NCBI GenBank assembly: GCA_020442425.1
Contig: JAGRKB010000011.1
Location: 1 to 55,431, forward strand
Source of the DNA: Alphaproteobacteria bacterium
GTDB taxonomy: Bacteria > Pseudomonadota > Alphaproteobacteria > Micavibrionales > Micavibrionaceae
Direction of reading: 5' to 3'
DNA length: 55,431 bases
Shown here: positions 51,439-55,431 of the stretch, in pieces
Position numbering within the stretch: position 1 is the first letter of the stretch
How the letters are laid out: each line of letters opens with the position of its first letter
Made by a program: the position numbers and the translations under genes
The notes under the pieces: generated by a model
What the model was told of the DNA's origin: nothing
The model's input: only the letters and a program-made list of their open reading frames with translations
The model's database searches: none

Positions 51439-54400
51439 ATGCGCGTAAAATCTTCTTCTCAAGCGGGGAATATCTTTTTTGCTCTTTTTGGCGCAGTGGC
51501 GCTTGTGGGGATATTGGGCGCAGGGGTCATGACCTTTATGAAAGGCCCTCTGGCGACGTCCGTCAAAGTCACGCGGATCAACACTGCCGAAACCCAGATG
51601 AATATCGGTGCCCAAGTGGCCGTGATGGCCGCGGCCAACACCGCGTCAAGCGGGGACTGTGACTCAGACGGCTATGTCGAACCATTGGAATGGCGGGATG
51701 CAGGAGCCAGCCCGAAACCGACGGGCGGCGGATTAATCCCGATGAGCATCGGCATAGCCAAGAAAGACCCATGGGGAACAGAATACGGATACTGCGCGTG
51801 GGATCACGGATCATCAGGTGTCTGTGATGATGAAACAGGCGCAGGAGATAACCCCGCCGAACGTTTGGAAGGGGATAATGACAGTGGAACCTATGCAGTT
51901 GTAGCCTTGATCTCTGCAGGGCCTGATAAAACATTTACAACGACCTGTAGAAATTTCTCGACCGCTGACGTGAACGCCGACGGTGATCTGGAAGATGCAG
52001 GTGATCTGCCACTGGTTTCCAAAGCCGCCGAAACAGATGATGATATAATCTTCACCTATACATATGAAGAAGCCACAGGAGCCTCGGGCGGATTGTGGAG
52101 CATCAAATCAGGATCGCCGGATACAGCCGTCATCAATAAAAAGATTGAAACGACAGGTACCGCCAGCTTTGCAGGCGGTGTCTTGCTCCCCGATAGCTCG
52201 CTCATTACCTGTGACGCAACAACGGCAGGCGTCATGGCACGAAACGCATCGGGAACGGGCATCGAAATATGTGATGGCTCAGGCTGGACAGCAATTTCCG
52301 GCGGCAGTAGCAGCGGAGGGATTGGGCTATCGCTGGATAACGGCACAGCAACCCCGAATGTCAGCTCAGGCATGGATGTTGACGGAACCTGCGGAACGGC
52401 GACCTGTTATAGCACGCAAGTTGTATTTACCCTGACCAACAATCTGGGAGCGCCGTCAGACCCCTTGGTCACAAGCTTATCGAACACAATAAACTTTGAA
52501 TTTGTCTCGGACAATTGTAACGGCAATGTGATCGCATCAGGGGCAAGTTGTCAGATGGTGGTCAGAGCCAAAGCTTCGGGAAATGTTTCTTACGCTGCCA
52601 CACTAAACGTAATCGGGAATAACTCGCCATTGGCGACATTGGACGGGACAGCCACCAATTTTGCAGGATGCAATGTCGGTGGGAATGCCCCTGGTGGATA
52701 TTATGTAGCATGTAGTATCTCCGGCTATGATTGGGTTATTACACCAAGCGGATGTACGGCACCAACCAGTAATCCGACATGTGCCGGAGGGGCTGATACG
52801 GAAACAATCCAGGCATCGGTAAGCAACCCCTATACCGTCGCGGGAATGAGTCATACTGTTCTCCAGGGATCAGGGGAACAAAACACAGCCAATATGGTCG
52901 CATATCAAGGCGGATCAATAAGTTTCCCTGCTGCCAGTTGGTGTTCTTCATTAAGTTACGGGGGATACGATGATTGGTTTCTTCCAAGCTTATCCGAATT
53001 GCAGAGTTACTTTTATCCCAATCAGATAGCTTTAGGGAGTGCAGGCGAAACGAATAAATACTGGGGATCGACAGCCTATTCTTGGACAAGTTCGAGTTAC
53101 AGATACTATACTATGAGACTGAGCGATGGATCCGGTCAACTTGATGGTGGAAATGCAAGTTATTATTACCGCTGTATGCGCAAAACGCCCGCATCAACGG
53201 TAACGCCTATGAGTGACACTACTCCATATGGAGCAGTACAATTCACACCTGTAACTGTCACGACTGCTGGACAAACAATAACATCGGATTCTATTATCAT
53301 CTATGCTGTAACAGAACCGATTACGATATCGGTGTCTGGTGGTACAAACGCCAAATTCTCTAAAAACGGAGGAAGCTACACTTCGACGCCGACAACTGCA
53401 ACTAACGGCGATACAATTAGACTAAGAGCATCCTCTCCTGTGGCCGGTACTGAAGATATCATTTCTCTATTGGCAGGATCTTCAACATTCACATGGAAAT
53501 TAAGAACATCATCCAATTCTACAATTCGGACCTTTACATCGAAAAATACAATCGGAAATGGAGCATTTGGATCTGTCGGAACCGCTGATAGTTTCTGCAC
53601 GACCGCGGCCAATGTGGCAGGTCTCGGAGGAAACTGGGTTGCTGTGATGGTGAGCCAAGACCTAGAGCAGGTAGTCAATCGCTTGCCATGGGATTGGCAG
53701 CGTCTTGAGAATATGAATGGTCAGGTTGTGGCAACCGGCGTCGATGATTTTCTGGATGGTACAATTACGGCACCAATGAATATCGCCGAAGACACAACAA
53801 TTCCGGCAGCCTCTCAAGTGTGGACAGGTATGGATTCCACTGGAATTGGGAATCAGTATCTTTGTTCCGGTTGGGGATCTGGATCCGGTACTGGGAGCAC
53901 AGGTGATACGGCTTCAACGTCCGGAGGCGGATATTTTAAATCCTGGACCAGCAGTTGCGCTGATACAAGAAGAGTTCTCTGTATGGAAACGATTGGATCA
54001 GCAGGAGCAGATGGGGACCCAGATCCTGTCTACGTCGCACCGGGAATTTCTTATAGCTCCGGAGGCACGGCAACCTCGAACACTGTCAGCGTAACCGGCA
54101 TTGTCGGAACAATTATGATCACGATTACCCCGAATGCCGGAACAGCGGATATCATCAAGAACGGAGTGTCTGTCGGGGCAACCACAACATTGGTCAGTAA
54201 CGGAGATACCATCGCCTTCACCCTGACAACTCCGGCAACCGCGGGCCAAAAGAACACCGCAACCCTGACCTTCGGACCTGACTCTTACAGCTGGTGGGCG
54301 GGATATGCAGACAATAGCAACATCGGCATGATTTTTCCAACCTCCCAGACTTATGCTGGGGGAGCTATTGGAGGATTAACCGGTGCCGATTCCAAATGTC

Positions 54401-55431
54401 AATCACTGGCAACAGCCGCCGGACTAAACGGAACATGGAAAGCCATCCTGTCTGACTCGACCACCAACGCCATCGACAGGATCCCATTCAATTTCGGAGA
54501 AATCCGCCGTACCGATCAGGCTGTTCTGGCCAATGATTGGGCAAGTTTCTGGTCCGGTGGCGCTCTTAACGCGCCAATAAATCTGGATGAAAACAAAATC
54601 CCGAGAGATGGGGAGTATGTCTTTACCGGTTCAGATGCCGTGGGTCTTAAATTACCGATTTATAATACCGGAAATGATTATTGTATCGATTGGACAAGTT
54701 CTTCAAGTTATAATGTAAAAGCAGGAAGAACTGATTATCTCTCCACAGGGCAATGGTTGATCTCGGGAACCGGCGCTTGCTTTAACTCTGAAAGATTGTA
54801 TTGCATGGCATCATTAACCCCCGCGCAGAATGATAAACCGGCCTCTGTCAATATCCTGCCAAAAGTGACGACCAGTTCCGGCGCAAGAATAACGTCGGAT
54901 ACAATCACGATCTCAGGGATATCGACATCTATAACCGCATCCATATCGGCATCCGGCGGAACGCCGCGTCTGAAAGTTAATGGTGGATCGGAAGTGGCTT
55001 CGGCCTCTGTATCCAATGGTGACTCGATAGAATTCCTTTTGGATGCCCCGACGGTGACCGGAACCAAGCAAACGGCTACGATTACGTTGGGCGGAGATAC
55101 CTATAGTTGGTGGGTCGGTTATGCCGATTCCACAAAAACCGGACGCATTTTTATAACCAGTTCAACATATACAGGAGCGCTGGGAGGTCTGTCCGGTGCT
55201 GATGCCAAATGTGATACATTGGCCAATGCCGCCGGATGGGGAACCGGTTGGACAGCAGTCTTATCATCATCCTCTGTGAATGCCATTGACCGTGTACCAT
55301 TTAACTGGGGTGTTTTGAAGACAGTCAATGATAACATTGTTGCCAATACATGGTCTGATTTATGGGGCTCCTCGTCATTGGTCACGTACCCCAATATTAC
55401 GCAAGCCTCAGCCACCAAAAACTCGTCAGCT
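51439..55431 (+). CDS. Giant modular surface protein (pilin-like N-terminus, Ig-like and DUF1554/DUF1566 modules), partial
   Basis: Open from the ATG at 51439 (GGGGA upstream) to the last base with no stop, at least 1331 codons; the 3' end is outside the window. Residues 9-30 form one membrane helix in a pilin-like context (SQAGNIFFALFGAVALVGIL). A DUF1566/Lcl lectin-like unit lies at about 430-583 (YDDWFLPSLSELQSYF, YRCMRK). Three repeats of an Ig-like module plus a DUF1554 module follow; the DUF1554 parts are at about 695-848, 950-1126 and 1223 onward. Repeat signatures are SGADAKCDTLA/TGADSKCQSLA and AIDRVPFNWG/AIDRIPFNFG. Likely a pilus-tip or surface adhesin; the ligand is unknown. Confidence 0.88.
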   Translation, partial: MRVKSSSQAGNIFFALFGAVALVGILGAGVMTFMKGPLATSVKVTRINTAETQMNIGAQVAVMAAANTASSGDCDSDGYVEPLEWRDAGASPKPTGGGLIPMSIGIAKKDPWGTEYGYCAWDHGSSGVCDDETGAGDNPAERLEGDNDSGTYAVVALISAGPDKTFTTTCRNFSTADVNADGDLEDAGDLPLVSKAAETDDDIIFTYTYEEATGASGGLWSIKSGSPDTAVINKKIETTGTASFAGGVLLPDSSLITCDATTAGVMARNASGTGIEICDGSGWTAISGGSSSGGIGLSLDNGTATPNVSSGMDVDGTCGTATCYSTQVVFTLTNNLGAPSDPLVTSLSNTINFEFVSDNCNGNVIASGASCQMVVRAKASGNVSYAATLNVIGNNSPLATLDGTATNFAGCNVGGNAPGGYYVACSISGYDWVITPSGCTAPTSNPTCAGGADTETIQASVSNPYTVAGMSHTVLQGSGEQNTANMVAYQGGSISFPAASWCSSLSYGGYDDWFLPSLSELQSYFYPNQIALGSAGETNKYWGSTAYSWTSSSYRYYTMRLSDGSGQLDGGNASYYYRCMRKTPASTVTPMSDTTPYGAVQFTPVTVTTAGQTITSDSIIIYAVTEPITISVSGGTNAKFSKNGGSYTSTPTTATNGDTIRLRASSPVAGTEDIISLLAGSSTFTWKLRTSSNSTIRTFTSKNTIGNGAFGSVGTADSFCTTAANVAGLGGNWVAVMVSQDLEQVVNRLPWDWQRLENMNGQVVATGVDDFLDGTITAPMNIAEDTTIPAASQVWTGMDSTGIGNQYLCSGWGSGSGTGSTGDTASTSGGGYFKSWTSSCADTRRVLCMETIGSAGADGDPDPVYVAPGISYSSGGTATSNTVSVTGIVGTIMITITPNAGTADIIKNGVSVGATTTLVSNGDTIAFTLTTPATAGQKNTATLTFGPDSYSWWAGYADNSNIGMIFPTSQTYAGGAIGGLTGADSKCQSLATAAGLNGTWKAILSDSTTNAIDRIPFNFGEIRRTDQAVLANDWASFWSGGALNAPINLDENKIPRDGEYVFTGSDAVGLKLPIYNTGNDYCIDWTSSSSYNVKAGRTDYLSTGQWLISGTGACFNSERLYCMASLTPAQNDKPASVNILPKVTTSSGARITSDTITISGISTSITASISASGGTPRLKVNGGSEVASASVSNGDSIEFLLDAPTVTGTKQTATITLGGDTYSWWVGYADSTKTGRIFITSSTYTGALGGLSGADAKCDTLANAAGWGTGWTAVLSSSSVNAIDRVPFNWGVLKTVNDNIVANTWSDLWGSSSLVTYPNITQASATKNSSA

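Noticed and set aside
1..55431. CRISPR array, rRNA operon or insertion sequence
   Set aside because: No regularly spaced repeats of CRISPR type, no rRNA-like sequence and no transposase were seen in the window.

Overview
The window looks like one contig from an alphaproteobacterium of moderate GC. The evidence is a DUF3126 protein, an olsB-olsA ornithine-lipid pair, a waaA-lpxK-lpxL lipid A cluster, an infA-maf-rng operon and the dnaG-rpoD order. A Micavibrio-like lineage is possible, but this is a guess from overall gene content and no marker here proves it.

Layout. (1) 1-1750: four small unrecognised ORFs, two of them diverged paralogues, with a short DNA repeat and a possible tRNA/tmRNA 3' remnant. 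(2) 1774-7594 (minus): a pyrimidine/arginine precursor operon, carA - HD hydrolase - beta-carbonic anhydrase - carB. The HD gene sits inside a cassette with 22-bp direct repeats outside and phased inverted repeats inside. (3) 7688-13924 (plus): a YqeY protein, LemA with a DUF2207 membrane protein, then an ECF sigma factor translationally coupled to a membrane-anchored von Willebrand A protein. (4) 14049-19786: an unknown gene, dnaG, an rpoD with a long histone-H1-like N-terminal extension, and a PQ-loop-like membrane protein. (5) 19825-27820: a CAT-anticodon tRNA whose 3' end is the attachment site of an integrated element of about 7.9 kb. The element carries a P4-type integrase, an AlpA-like regulator, a TOPRIM primase, a RepA-like ATPase, an iteron-like origin candidate, a structured RNA ending in a terminator, and a cargo of a lipoprotein, a Sel1-repeat protein and a membrane protein. 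No capsid or terminase large-subunit gene is visible, so it resembles a phage satellite or integrative plasmid. (6) 27851-28960: a LuxR-family regulator with all six acyl-homoserine-lactone pocket residues but no luxI nearby, followed by a 20-bp palindrome, a folded leader and a small ORF. (7) 28964-35611: lipid A and ornithine-lipid genes, a secreted Cys-rich protein, DUF3126 and a low-molecular-weight phosphatase. (8) 35663-39108: a small unknown ORF, a tandem pair of paralogous about 400-aa proteins of unknown function, and a 626-bp gene-free stretch with an orphan terminator. (9) 39109-51223: leucine-type dehydrogenase, YjbH, a hybrid histidine kinase with a duplicated Cys motif, a CheY-like regulator, glpD-glpK, a nucleotidyltransferase-like protein and the infA-maf-rng operon. 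(10) 51439-end: one continuous reading frame of at least 1331 codons, running off the window, encoding a pilin-like N-terminus followed by alternating Ig-like and DUF1554/DUF1566 lectin-like modules.

The best candidates for something undescribed are the structured RNA at 25133-25303, the folded leader and palindrome beside the LuxR solo, the paralogous pair at 36061-38482, the repeat-flanked HD cassette, and the modular surface protein at the end. Start codons were moved inward from the longest frame wherever a Shine-Dalgarno sequence, a 4-bp ATGA overlap or a divergent neighbour argued for it; each case is stated.
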